Shown here: positions 8,633 to 17,244 of the stretch, piece by piece
Position numbering within the stretch: position 1 is the stretch's first letter
Layout of the letters: each line of letters begins with the position of its first letter
DNA from: CAIYUC01 sp963682005
GTDB taxonomy: Bacteria; Bacteroidota; Bacteroidia; Bacteroidales; FEN-979
Direction of reading: 5' to 3'
Assembly: GCA_963682005.1 (NCBI GenBank)
Contig: OY820914.1
Span: 4,712,001 to 4,776,000 of the forward strand
DNA length: 64,000 bases
Position numbers and translations under genes: made by a program
The notes under the pieces: generated by a model
The model's database searches: none
Seen by the model: only the letters and a program-made list of their open reading frames with translations
What the model was told of the DNA's origin: nothing

Positions 8633-9600
8633 CCCAACGCTTCCTCAATCAACCTTGTGAACAATTCCGTAAGCGTCCATCCATGGGCTTTGGCCATTTT
8701 GGGGACAATGCTTTGAGCAGTAAGTCCCGGAACTGTATTCACCTCCAGGAAGTAGTAAGTGTTTTCGCTGAGAATATAATCGAATCGCACGATCCCTGTG
8801 CAGTTCAGCCGCTCGAAAAGGAATTCTGAGATCTTTTGGCATTCCGCAGCTTTTTCCGAAGGCAAATCTGCAGGAACAACCTCATCCGACAGGCCTTCCT
8901 TATACTTTGCCTCGTAATCAAAGTACTCCTTTTTGCTGATGATCTCTGTTACCGGCAATGATATGATCTGTCCCCGGGATTTCAGTACGCCACAGGTGAT
9001 TTCACGTCCAGGGATAAATTCTTCCACAATCACTTCATCATCTTCGTGGAAAGCCTTTCTGAGCGCTTCATCAAGATCCTCCTTCCGGTTAACCTTTGAC
9101 ATTCCAACTGATGACCCGCCGTTATTCGGCTTCACAAAGAGAGGGAATGAAAGTTCCGTGGTTATGATCTGTGACGGAAAGAGTTGTGGAGCAAAGAGGT
9201 GAACCGATTTTGCCGTCGGTACATTATAAGCGGACACAACATTCTTGCAGAAGCTTTTATTAAATGTCAAGGCAGAGGTGGCAACATTGCAGGAAGTATA
9301 AGGGATGCCAAGCATGTCAAAATAGCCCTGCAATTTTCCGTTTTCCCCCGGTGTGCCATGAATTGCATTGAACACAGCATCAAACCTGATGATTTCTCCG
9401 TCCAGAAACAGGGTGAAGTCATTCTTATCCACTGCAATCTTTCCTTTCTCTGACAAATGAATCCATTGGTCACCGCATACCTCGATCAGGTAGGGCGAAA
9501 ACTTCTCCTTATCCAGTTGGAGACTTACCTGTTGTCCGCTCTTAATGGAAATTTCATACTCACCGGAATCTCCTCCGGCAACAATGGCAATGTTCAGCAT
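8623..9600 (-). CDS. ddl: D-alanine--D-alanine ligase
   Basis: This is an ATP-grasp ligase that joins two D-alanines for the peptidoglycan stem peptide. I start at 9600 (MLNIAIVAGGDSGEYEIS), where the family normally begins, not at the upstream in-frame ATG at 9630. Visible motifs are the N-terminal GG-S/GE region, AIHGTPGENGKLQGYFDMLG (about 87-107), PLFVKPNNGGSSVGM in the ATP-binding loop, and the metal-binding FLEVNTVPGLT near the end. Length 325 is typical. A PASTA-domain gene diverges from it with a promoter in the gap. Its last codons are part of a 7 bp repeat array. Confidence 0.95.
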   Translation of the reverse strand: MLNIAIVAGGDSGEYEISIKSGQQVSLQLDKEKFSPYLIEVCGDQWIHLSEKGKIAVDKNDFTLFLDGEIIRFDAVFNAIHGTPGENGKLQGYFDMLGIPYTSCNVATSALTFNKSFCKNVVSAYNVPTAKSVHLFAPQLFPSQIITTELSFPLFVKPNNGGSSVGMSKVNRKEDLDEALRKAFHEDDEVIVEEFIPGREITCGVLKSRGQIISLPVTEIISKKEYFDYEAKYKEGLSDEVVPADLPSEKAAECQKISEFLFERLNCTGIVRFDYILSENTYYFLEVNTVPGLTAQSIVPKMAKAHGWTLTELFTRLIEEALGKQ

Positions 9601-9646
9601 AAAACTGGTTTTATGCACGCAAAAATACACTAAAAAAAGAACGCGA

Positions 9647-9677
9647 TTGTGCCGGATTCAATTTTTGCTTAAGTTTG
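9647..9677 (+). promoter_or_regulatory. Promoter of the PASTA gene
   Basis: TTG at 9647-9649, 20 bp spacer, TAAGTTTG at 9670-9677 (exact TAnnTTTG). Just downstream, in the predicted 5' leader, is a perfect 8 bp inverted repeat (9692-9699 with 9705-9712). Confidence 0.55.
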
Positions 9678-9728
9678 CCGGTTAATACAATAAACCTGAG
9701 GTTTTCAGGTTTACTTTAAAACCGATCC

Positions 9729-10340
9729 ATGGATTTTTTCAGGTTCCTTGGAAGCAAGAGATTTTTAAAGCACCTCGCTGCGGCGGTTGTAATTGCGGCC
9801 ATCCTTACCTGGATTGCTTTATTAATGTTGCGGATTTACACCAGTCATGGCGATTACCTTGTTGTTCCTGATTTCAGGGGAAAAACTTTTGAACAGCTGA
9901 CATCCAACCCGGAATATGGTGATTATTCTTTCATCCTGATGGATTCCGTGTTTGATATCAATAAAACGAGGGGAACTGTATTGCACCAGGATCCATATTC
10001 AGGATCAAAAGTCAAGAAAGGAAGGAAGATCTACCTGACCATTGTTTCGTCGATCCCTGAGAAGACAAGCATGCCGGATCTGAAATTCCTTACATTGAGG
10101 CAGGCTGTTTCCGAACTCGAAAGTTCCGGACTGAGGGTCGGAAAACTTGAATACATCAAGACCTTTGACGAAGATGCTGTTCAGCAGCAGTTTTTTGAGG
10201 GGAAGGTGATCCAGCCCGGCACAAAGATCGACAAAGGATCTGTCATCAACCTGGTGGTAGGCATGGGGTCAAAGGGAATGGATTCAATCTACGGTCCGAA
10301 GGTCGATTCGGCGAGTGTGGATTCGTCCGGAGGAATATAG
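9729..10340 (+). CDS. PASTA domain membrane protein
   Basis: The protein has 203 residues. A short cytosolic N terminus is followed by one membrane helix (about residues 16-36, AAVVIAAILTWIALLML). Two PASTA domains follow, at about 40-110 (VVPDFRGKTFEQL... YLTIVSS) and about 115-180 (MPDLKFLTLRQAVSEL... INLVVG). PASTA domains bind peptidoglycan fragments in kinases and penicillin-binding proteins. Here there is no kinase or transpeptidase domain, so it is a stand-alone membrane PASTA protein exposed to the periplasm. It diverges from ddl, which fits a cell-wall role, but a specific function cannot be given. Confidence 0.88.
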   Translation: MDFFRFLGSKRFLKHLAAAVVIAAILTWIALLMLRIYTSHGDYLVVPDFRGKTFEQLTSNPEYGDYSFILMDSVFDINKTRGTVLHQDPYSGSKVKKGRKIYLTIVSSIPEKTSMPDLKFLTLRQAVSELESSGLRVGKLEYIKTFDEDAVQQQFFEGKVIQPGTKIDKGSVINLVVGMGSKGMDSIYGPKVDSASVDSSGGI

Positions 10341-10456
10341 ACTGTAGACTGTAGACTGTAGACTGAGGACTGAGAACTGAGGTCAGAGAATAGAGAATAG
10401 ATGGGGTTCGTTTTCGTAATTCGTAATTCGTAATTCGTAATTCGTAATTCGTAATT
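10341..10456. repeat. Two heptamer arrays filling the gap before a T9SS gene
   Basis: 10341-10402 repeats actgtag, then degenerates to gaggact, gagaact and gagaata. 10415-10456 holds six perfect copies of cgtaatt and ends 4 bp before the next ATG, so it occupies the ribosome-binding region. The same heptamer occurs inverted (aattacg) at 24756-24776. Confidence 0.92.
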
Positions 10457-10460
10457 AAAA

Positions 10461-12422
10461 ATGCGTTATTTATACATCATCTTGATTTTCATCTTTAGCG
10501 GAATTGCTGCAACAGGACAGGAGATCATAACCGGCCTGCAGATCAACCCGGTGATCAGGGCGAAGTTCCTGGAATCTGGCACACTCGGGATGAAGTCGTT
10601 TTTGCAGGACACTTCGGCGATCGGCATTCCTTTCTACGATGATTTTACTTCACCCGGGATTTACCCCTCCCCTGCCCGGTGGGCTGACCGTTTCGGGTAT
10701 GTGAATGATGATTATCCTGTTTATCCTGTTGACCGTGGTGTTCTGACAATGGATGCCATCAGTGATTCCGGGTCGATGTATTCCAATGCTATTGCAGGAC
10801 CTTCTACGTTCATAGCAGATCACCTTACATCACGCTATATCCGGCTTGATTCACTTTTTTCACCTGTACCCAAGCCTGTGACCGTTGCTGACTCAATTTA
10901 CCTCAGTTTCTATTACCAGCCGCAGGGAAGGGGCCTGGCACCGCTTTCCGTCGACTCACTTGTCCTGGAATTTCTCGTTCGTCCCGCTCATGACACCATC
11001 ACCGCAACCGACACCCTGTTTATTCCCGATCACTGGAAACATATCTGGTCTGCGCCCGGGATGTCGCTTGATACTTTTTATCTTCAGAACAACAAATACT
11101 TCAAGCGTGTCATGATCCCCATCCTTGACAGTGCCCTTTTTTACAAAAACACATTCAGGTTCAGGTTTTACAATTATGTCAGCCTTGCGACTTCATCTCA
11201 GCCAAGCTGGCAAAGCAATACCGACCAGTGGAATATCGATGACATCTATCTTAATGCCGGGCGAACCTGGTACGATACGATCAGGAAATCAATCCGGTTT
11301 GTGGAAAGAGCACCTTCATTTCTCGCTAACATGACGGCCCTGCCGAATGACCAGTATGCCAACAATCCTGCCGGCGAAATGGCCGATTCAGTGCAGATGC
11401 TTATCAGCAACAGGGATACGGTGGCTCATAATTCGACATACAGTTACACGGTGAATGAAGTGGAAGGAAGTTTCACAAAATCATACTCCAGTACATTTAA
11501 CCTGACATCCTATTACCAGTATGATTTCCCATACACAATACGTCCGCCAATTCCGTTTCTTTTCCCGATCACAGCAGCCGACAGTGCCAGTTACCTGATC
11601 CGGCACATCATTCGTGACAACACCCCGGGATCAGTGCTGGGTGATACAATTTCGAGCTATCAGAACTTTTACAACTATTATTCCTATGATGATGGAACCC
11701 CGGAAGCGGGGTATGGGTTAAAAGGTGCGTTTGCCATGCTCGCCTACCGCTTCCTCTTATTCAAATCACCTGATACATTGCGTGCAGTGAGGATATTCTT
11801 CAATCCGACCCTCAGCGAAGCCAACCAGCAGTTCTTTTACCTTGTTGTGTGGAACGACCACAACGGGAAACCCGGGGATACGATCTATTCAAATATTGAA
11901 TATGTACGTTATCCTGATACCATCAATAAATTTGTCACCTATCATCTGACCCGGCCGTTGAGGATCACAAGTACATTCTATGTGGGCGTGATCCAGACAA
12001 CCGATGACAACCTGAATATCGGGTTTGACAAATACGATGATGCACATCAGAACATCATGTATAATGTGATCGGTCAATGGCTGACTTCTTCCCAGACCGG
12101 ATCTCTGCTGATGCGCCCCGTCTTAGGAAAACCAATACCGGTAGGGATTCCCCGGTTGCCAGCCATACCAGGCCGGCTTTTGATCTACCCGAACCCGGCA
12201 ACCACGGGATCCATTACTGTTGAAATCCCTTCAACACGGGAATACAGCGGTTCCAACCAGTTGAGGATTAAATTAGTCAATGTTTACGGACAGGTTGTTT
12301 ATTCAGGAATGTATTCCCGCACCATCCACCTGGCCGATATTCCTGCAGGTATATATCTCGTGGAAGTCTCCGGTATGACCGATGGAAAGTCATTTAACGG
12401 GAAACTGATCATCACAAAATAA
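10461..12422 (+). CDS. Large T9SS type A sorting domain protein, unknown function
   Basis: The protein has 653 residues. A signal peptide (MRYLYIILIFIFSGIAATGQ) precedes about 540 residues of beta-rich, Asp/Tyr/Thr-rich sequence with no catalytic motif I recognise. Segments such as YYSYDDGTPEAGYGL and STFYVGVIQTT occur in other Bacteroidota secreted proteins of unknown role. The last 80 residues are a type A sorting domain: RLLIYPNPATTGS, LVNVYGQVVYSG, IPAGIYLVEVSG and a basic end (GKLIITK). It is expected on the cell surface or outside. Its start codon sits 4 bp after a perfect cgtaatt heptamer array. A pseudouridine synthase gene follows 14 bp downstream. Confidence 0.82.
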   Translation: MRYLYIILIFIFSGIAATGQEIITGLQINPVIRAKFLESGTLGMKSFLQDTSAIGIPFYDDFTSPGIYPSPARWADRFGYVNDDYPVYPVDRGVLTMDAISDSGSMYSNAIAGPSTFIADHLTSRYIRLDSLFSPVPKPVTVADSIYLSFYYQPQGRGLAPLSVDSLVLEFLVRPAHDTITATDTLFIPDHWKHIWSAPGMSLDTFYLQNNKYFKRVMIPILDSALFYKNTFRFRFYNYVSLATSSQPSWQSNTDQWNIDDIYLNAGRTWYDTIRKSIRFVERAPSFLANMTALPNDQYANNPAGEMADSVQMLISNRDTVAHNSTYSYTVNEVEGSFTKSYSSTFNLTSYYQYDFPYTIRPPIPFLFPITAADSASYLIRHIIRDNTPGSVLGDTISSYQNFYNYYSYDDGTPEAGYGLKGAFAMLAYRFLLFKSPDTLRAVRIFFNPTLSEANQQFFYLVVWNDHNGKPGDTIYSNIEYVRYPDTINKFVTYHLTRPLRITSTFYVGVIQTTDDNLNIGFDKYDDAHQNIMYNVIGQWLTSSQTGSLLMRPVLGKPIPVGIPRLPAIPGRLLIYPNPATTGSITVEIPSTREYSGSNQLRIKLVNVYGQVVYSGMYSRTIHLADIPAGIYLVEVSGMTDGKSFNGKLIITK

Positions 12423-12436
12423 TTTTTTCATCATCC

Positions 12437-13492
12437 ATGTCTGACATCAACTTCCCGGAAGAATCGAATGAGTTGTACGAGCACTTCCGGTTCACCGTTG
12501 ATAAAAAACAAGGTCTGCTCAGGATTGACAAGTACCTGATGATGAAAATCGGAAATGCTTCACGCAACAGGATCCAGAATGCCGCTCATGCCGGGAATAT
12601 CCTGGTGAATGACAAAATTATCAAGCCGAATTACAAAGTCAAACCCGACGATGTGATCAGCATTGTTCTTGCATATCCGCCACGGGATACAGAAGTTTAT
12701 CCCGAAAACATCCCTATCCGGATCGTATTTGAAGATGATGATATCCTGGTGGTCAACAAGGAGCCTGGCATGGTTGTCCATCCGGGGCACGGGAACTATA
12801 CGGGCACGCTGCTCAATGCACTGGTCTATCATTTCCGGAATGAGGTTAACAACACAGACAAGGAGATCAAGCCCTATCTTGTTCACAGGATCGATAAAGA
12901 CACCTCGGGCATCCTCCTCGTTGCCAAAAGTGAATATGCCCAGACAAAGCTCGCGAAACAGTTCTTTGATCATACGATTGACAGGAAATATGTGGCCCTG
13001 GTATGGGGAAACCTGAAAGACGATACAGGTACGATCTCAGGTTTTATCGGGAGAGATATAAGGGACAGACTGGTCATGAGGATCTATGAGGAAGAGGAAA
13101 AAGGACGCCATTCTGTTACTCATTATAAAGTGCTGGAACGATTCGGTTATGTTACGCTGGTTGAATGCACACTGGAAACAGGCCGCACCCATCAGATACG
13201 GGCTCATTTCAATCACATCGGCCATCCGCTGTTCAATGATGAAAAATACGGTGGTGATGTAATCTTAAAAGGAACTACCTTTTCCAAATACAAGCAGTTC
13301 GTCCAGAATTGCTTCAGACTTATGCCACGACAGGCATTGCATGCAAAGCTCCTGGGATTCAAACACCCCGTCACTGGTGAATACCAGCTTTATGATTCGG
13401 AACTTCCGGAGGACATGAATGCAGTGGTCATGAAGTGGCGCACTTACTGTGGTCAGAAGTCAGAGGACGGAGGTCAGACGACAGAGGGTTGA
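12437..13492 (+). CDS. RluA/RluD family pseudouridine synthase
   Basis: The protein has 351 residues. An S4 RNA-binding domain (about 25-90: LRIDKYLMMKIGNASRNRIQNA) is followed by the RluA catalytic domain, with the signature HRIDKDTSGILLVAKS containing the catalytic aspartate, then GRTHQIRAHF and HALHAKLLGF-type motifs. With an S4 domain it is most like RluD, which modifies helix 69 of 23S rRNA; the exact site cannot be proved from sequence. The last 15 residues (CGQKSEDGGQTTEG) are translated from a 7 bp repeat array that continues past the stop codon, and they probably lie outside the natural fold. Confidence 0.93.
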   Translation: MSDINFPEESNELYEHFRFTVDKKQGLLRIDKYLMMKIGNASRNRIQNAAHAGNILVNDKIIKPNYKVKPDDVISIVLAYPPRDTEVYPENIPIRIVFEDDDILVVNKEPGMVVHPGHGNYTGTLLNALVYHFRNEVNNTDKEIKPYLVHRIDKDTSGILLVAKSEYAQTKLAKQFFDHTIDRKYVALVWGNLKDDTGTISGFIGRDIRDRLVMRIYEEEEKGRHSVTHYKVLERFGYVTLVECTLETGRTHQIRAHFNHIGHPLFNDEKYGGDVILKGTTFSKYKQFVQNCFRLMPRQALHAKLLGFKHPVTGEYQLYDSELPEDMNAVVMKWRTYCGQKSEDGGQTTEG

Positions 13493-13523
13493 GAACAGAG
13501 GATGGAGAAAAGAAGATTGAGGA
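13452..13523. repeat. Heptamer array across the rlu stop codon
   Basis: Ten consecutive degenerate 7-mers: cagaagt, cagagga, cggaggt, cagacga, cagaggg, ttgagaa, cagagga, tggagaa, aagaaga, ttgagga. It encodes the pseudouridine synthase tail and fills the gap to plsC. Confidence 0.85.
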
Positions 13524-13545
13524 TTTATACCAAAACCAGGGGGTA

Positions 13546-14331
13546 ATGACGAACGAAATCAAACAAAAATACTCGCGGACGAGATCGGCTGAAGCAGTTA
13601 TTGTTTCGGTTTATTTCTGGGTATCGTTGTTTGGATTATCTTCAATTTTATTCATTGTTTCGGTTTTAGTATTTGCCTGTACTTTCTGGTTCGATAAAAA
13701 TCTGAAAATCCTTCATAAATATACCTGCCTCTGGTCTGCCATCATCCTCTTCCTAAACCCTTACTGGAAGATAAGGATTACAGGCAGGGAAAAAATTGAC
13801 AGGAAAGCAACCTATGTCATGATTTCCAATCATCAGTCGGGTGCAGATATCCTTGTTCTGTACAAATTGTTCGTTCATTTCAAATGGGTTGCAAAGAAAG
13901 GATTGTTCTCCATCCCCTTTATCGGCTGGAATATGGCACTGAATCGTTATATTGCGATTGAAAGGTCCCAGGGGCGGAGCAAACTGATGATGATGGACAA
14001 AGCTGAAAAGTCGGTGCGGGAAGGCAATTCCGTTATGATCTTCCCTGAAGGAACACGAACAAGGACCGGTCAGCTTCAAACCTTCAAATCAGGAGCTTTC
14101 AGGCTTGCCAAAGAAACCCGGTCCCCCATTCTCCCGATTGTCATCCAGGGAACGTTCTATGCAATACAAAAGGGTGGATTTATCATTCACAGAAATACGC
14201 GGATCAGGGCAATCGTGCTCGACCCTATTCCGTATGATGAATTCAAAGATATTGAACTGAATGTGCTGACGCGAAGTGTTCATGATCTGATACTCGCGCG
14301 GCAAAACAGCGAAGATACCACCGTAGGATAA
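13546..14331 (+). CDS. plsC: 1-acylglycerol-3-phosphate O-acyltransferase (PlsC family)
   Basis: The protein acylates lysophosphatidic acid to phosphatidic acid at the inner membrane. I start at 13546 (MTNEIKQKYSRTRSAEA, 261 residues). The longer in-frame start at 13435 would add 37 residues translated from the repeat array and overlap the previous gene. Two hydrophobic stretches at the N terminus (about 20-60) anchor it. The acyltransferase motifs are NHQSGAD (about 95-101, the NHx4D catalytic motif) and FPEGTRTRTG (about 166-175, glycerol phosphate binding). It is probably cotranscribed with the pseudouridine synthase. Confidence 0.93.
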   Translation: MTNEIKQKYSRTRSAEAVIVSVYFWVSLFGLSSILFIVSVLVFACTFWFDKNLKILHKYTCLWSAIILFLNPYWKIRITGREKIDRKATYVMISNHQSGADILVLYKLFVHFKWVAKKGLFSIPFIGWNMALNRYIAIERSQGRSKLMMMDKAEKSVREGNSVMIFPEGTRTRTGQLQTFKSGAFRLAKETRSPILPIVIQGTFYAIQKGGFIIHRNTRIRAIVLDPIPYDEFKDIELNVLTRSVHDLILARQNSEDTTVG

Positions 14332-14347
14332 ATCAAATCATGCTCCG

Positions 14348-15463
14348 TCAATTCACAGGTCGATAGAAGGAATCCCTTTCTACCGGGATCCTGCCTGCAT
14401 CCAGGATCAAATGCGTCATTTCCGAAACAGTCATTGAGGGGGACTGTTCGTCAGAACCTGCAAGCGAATAGATGCGCGTTGAATCATTGATGGTGCCATC
14501 GAGGTCATCCACACCGAATGAGAGTGCCAGGCGGGCTGTCTGCTTACCCGACATGGGCCAGTAACCTTTGATATGAGGGAAATTGTCAAGGAAGATCCGT
14601 GAAACAGCATAGTTTCGCATGTCTTCAACGATCGTTGCCTCACGGATCGCCGTAAGTTCATTGTTCCTGTTCCTGAATTTCAAAGGAATAAAGGCATTAA
14701 AGCCATGTGTCCTGTCCTGGAGTTCCCTCAGCATCAACAGATGATGTATGCGATGATTGTACCCTTCGATATGACCATAAAGCATGGTGGCGTTGGAAGG
14801 AATTTCAAGCTGGTGTGCCGTTTCATGTATGGCAAGCCATTCGCTGGCCGAGGCTTTTGAACCACAGATCTTTCTCCGGATGGTCTTGTCGAAGATTTCA
14901 GCTCCTCCACCTGGAATTGAGTCCAATCCGCAGGATTTCAGATACTTTAACCCCTGCAGATTATCCATCCGTGATTTTTTTACAAGATGATCGATCTCAA
15001 CGGCCGACAAGGCTTTAATATGTATTTCCGGGCGGATTTTCTTGATCTTCTGCAGCAATTCGCCAAAGTAGAAGATATCCTTATCCGGATGTACGGCACC
15101 GGTAATGTGAACTTCCCTTACCGATCCATCCTGGGAACCAACAAGCGCCAGCATTTCATCTAAGCCCAACTCCCAGCTTGATTTCGTAAAATGATGTGAA
15201 TAAGAACAAAATTTGCACTTATTGATGCAGATGTTGGTTGGCTCGATATGGAAATTCCGGATAAAATACACTTCATTCCTGCACTTCTGACGACGTACAA
15301 ACTCAGCAAGCATGCCAAGAAAGCCCACTTCAGCTTTTTCGAACAGGATCAGTCCTTCCTCAGGAGTCACCCTCTCAGAGCGAAACACCTTGTGTGCGAT
15401 TTCAAGAAGCGGATCTGATATCTTCAGTCCGGATATGATCGCGTTGATATGAAGCGGTTTCAA
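14348..15463 (-). CDS. mqnE: Aminodeoxyfutalosine synthase (radical SAM)
   Basis: The protein has 371 residues. It belongs to the futalosine route to menaquinone, where MqnE joins an S-adenosylmethionine-derived group to the MqnA product to give aminofutalosine. The radical SAM cluster motif CxxxCxxC is at Cys79, Cys83 and Cys86 (CINKCKFC). The downstream NATMLYGHIE and ELQDxTxGFNAFIPL blocks separate MqnE from the related MqnC. It is convergent with plsC and not adjacent to the other pathway genes, but mqnB and mqnD lie 5-7 kb away. mqnA and mqnC are not in the window. Confidence 0.93.
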   Translation of the reverse strand: MKPLHINAIISGLKISDPLLEIAHKVFRSERVTPEEGLILFEKAEVGFLGMLAEFVRRQKCRNEVYFIRNFHIEPTNICINKCKFCSYSHHFTKSSWELGLDEMLALVGSQDGSVREVHITGAVHPDKDIFYFGELLQKIKKIRPEIHIKALSAVEIDHLVKKSRMDNLQGLKYLKSCGLDSIPGGGAEIFDKTIRRKICGSKASASEWLAIHETAHQLEIPSNATMLYGHIEGYNHRIHHLLMLRELQDRTHGFNAFIPLKFRNRNNELTAIREATIVEDMRNYAVSRIFLDNFPHIKGYWPMSGKQTARLALSFGVDDLDGTINDSTRIYSLAGSDEQSPSMTVSEMTHLILDAGRIPVERDSFYRPVN

Positions 15464-15547
15464 TAGTTACAGGCTAAAAAGTTTTTCCACGGCAAAGGTA
15501 AGGATTATTGAAAGTCCGAAAATAGAAACCCATCGTGTAATTCAGGA

Positions 15548-17218
15548 TCAGTACTTGATCACTTTTTTCTTGAACATCTGGCCGGGGATCGATACTTTGA
15601 TCACATAAAGTCCGACAGGAAGGTTCTGTGCTCCGGAAAAGAAAATTTCATTATTGGTGTTTGCAACTGTTGTTTTTAAAACTTCTCTGCCCGTCACATC
15701 TTCAAATGATATCGTGACCTCATCAGGCCATGTTCCTGTAAGATAGAACCGGAGAACTTCTTCATGCGTAAAAGGTACCGGCCCGATTTTCAGAGTAGGT
15801 TTAACATACGGTTGTGGTCCAGGTTTGGAGATCAATCCGTCAAGGTAAAATGGCTCCATTCCCGCAGGGTCCAGCCAGTATTTGAGGCATGTTGCCGAAT
15901 CCGTTCCATTCCTGTCCCAATGGTAAGAAAATTTTCCATAATAGTCCGGTGCAAACAAGTGGATCGAATCACAGTTTGAAGCGCCGCCAGTCAGTGTTCC
16001 CGTGATCCTGCCCCGGAAATCGAATAACGGTGAACCTGAGGAACCACCTTCCGTTACACCATGACCGTTCTGTGTTTCGGTCCAGTAAACTTTCCAGTGC
16101 GTTTCTCCCGGATCTCCGTTCAGATCAGATTGAACCAGTGATGATGTATACGTTGAAATCTTTTTCACATCGCCATATGGATGATGAATTCCGACACCCT
16201 GCGGACTCGTTGTATCTTTCCTGTTCCACCCGTTATAAACCACATCCAATGAATCCGGGATCAGGTTATTCATCAGGACCAGGAAAAAGTCGGAACCCAG
16301 ATCGGTTGGTGTACCCGATTTCGCTTTCAATGTACCTCCGACATAATCCCTTGATTTTGCATATGTCCCGTTTTTACACGATGTTGTTTCATACCAGAAT
16401 GTAAATATCCATTGCTGAATGTCGTCAGGCGTTGCATAGTCTCCGCAATGGTGTGCCGTGAGGATATAAGGCTTCTTATCCTGAAGTGTATTGTTTACAA
16501 GGGAACCGGAGCACCAGAATGAACTTCCTGCTTTTTTCACCTTGATCCTCGCAACGCCTTTCTTTTGTTTCTGCCAGGTCTCCCCCTCAGGACAGTTGAT
16601 GTTCACTTCACAGGCACCTGACCTGTCTTTCCCATCGACGGACGATGGTTCTCCGGGAACTCCACGGTACGCATAGGCAATTTCGAAAAGATGCAGATCA
16701 GGATAAGCTGTAATTTCCGGAGGCTGGTAATATTCGAGTGTCATTTTTTCTCCGGAAACAAGTTCTGTTGCAAAATACCCCGATTTTGAATTTTCCTGGC
16801 TGGTAAAAGCGCCTAATACTTCCGTCTTCCCTTCACTATACAAAAAAAGTTCACTTCCACCCGAAAGATGATACCGGTTAAAATAGGCTGAAAGGCCAAG
16901 CGCACCGGGCACAAACACGGTAACCCTCCATAATCTGGCGCCATCCGGCAGATCGGTCCATGTACCTGCTGTACCTGGGCTGATGTCTGTCTTAAGGTTG
17001 ACTGCAAAACGATAGGGCAACGGTTGTTTCTCGTCCTCTTCATGGATCTTTCCCATCAAAGGAGGGGGCAGTTCAACTACGGAGATCTCATCCTGAGAAA
17101 TAGAATAGCGTGAACTTGGGAGCATAGCTTGTACTGATCCCTGCTCATATCCAGGCTTGGACAGGAGGCAGAATATCGCAATGGCCGTATAAAGGAAATA
17201 AACTGGTCTGATTGTCAA
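15548..17218 (-). CDS. Secreted trypsin-like (lysyl endopeptidase-like) serine protease with T9SS domain
   Basis: The protein has 556 residues with a signal-like N terminus (MTIRPVYFLYTAIAIFCLL). A propeptide-like region runs to about residue 205. The catalytic domain starts near the paired cysteines in ACEVNINCPEG, as in Achromobacter lysyl endopeptidase. Triad motifs are LTAHHCG (His near 255), DLGSDFFLVL (Asp near 309) and GGSSGSPLFD (Ser near 394). It ends in a type A sorting domain (GPVPFTHEEVLRF, LPVGLYVIKVS, FKKKVIKY). It is therefore predicted to be an active protease exported by type IX secretion. Cleavage specificity for lysine is inferred only from family resemblance. Confidence 0.87.
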   Translation of the reverse strand: MTIRPVYFLYTAIAIFCLLSKPGYEQGSVQAMLPSSRYSISQDEISVVELPPPLMGKIHEEDEKQPLPYRFAVNLKTDISPGTAGTWTDLPDGARLWRVTVFVPGALGLSAYFNRYHLSGGSELFLYSEGKTEVLGAFTSQENSKSGYFATELVSGEKMTLEYYQPPEITAYPDLHLFEIAYAYRGVPGEPSSVDGKDRSGACEVNINCPEGETWQKQKKGVARIKVKKAGSSFWCSGSLVNNTLQDKKPYILTAHHCGDYATPDDIQQWIFTFWYETTSCKNGTYAKSRDYVGGTLKAKSGTPTDLGSDFFLVLMNNLIPDSLDVVYNGWNRKDTTSPQGVGIHHPYGDVKKISTYTSSLVQSDLNGDPGETHWKVYWTETQNGHGVTEGGSSGSPLFDFRGRITGTLTGGASNCDSIHLFAPDYYGKFSYHWDRNGTDSATCLKYWLDPAGMEPFYLDGLISKPGPQPYVKPTLKIGPVPFTHEEVLRFYLTGTWPDEVTISFEDVTGREVLKTTVANTNNEIFFSGAQNLPVGLYVIKVSIPGQMFKKKVIKY

Positions 17219-17244
17219 GAGGCTGAATTTAGATCGTTGAAAAC

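Noticed and set aside
10341..10456. Short direct repeats as a possible CRISPR array
   Set aside because: Units are 7 bp with no spacers and no cas genes are in the window.
13435..13545. N-terminal extension of PlsC
   Set aside because: It is translated from the heptamer array and overlaps the previous gene; homologous sequence begins after 13546.
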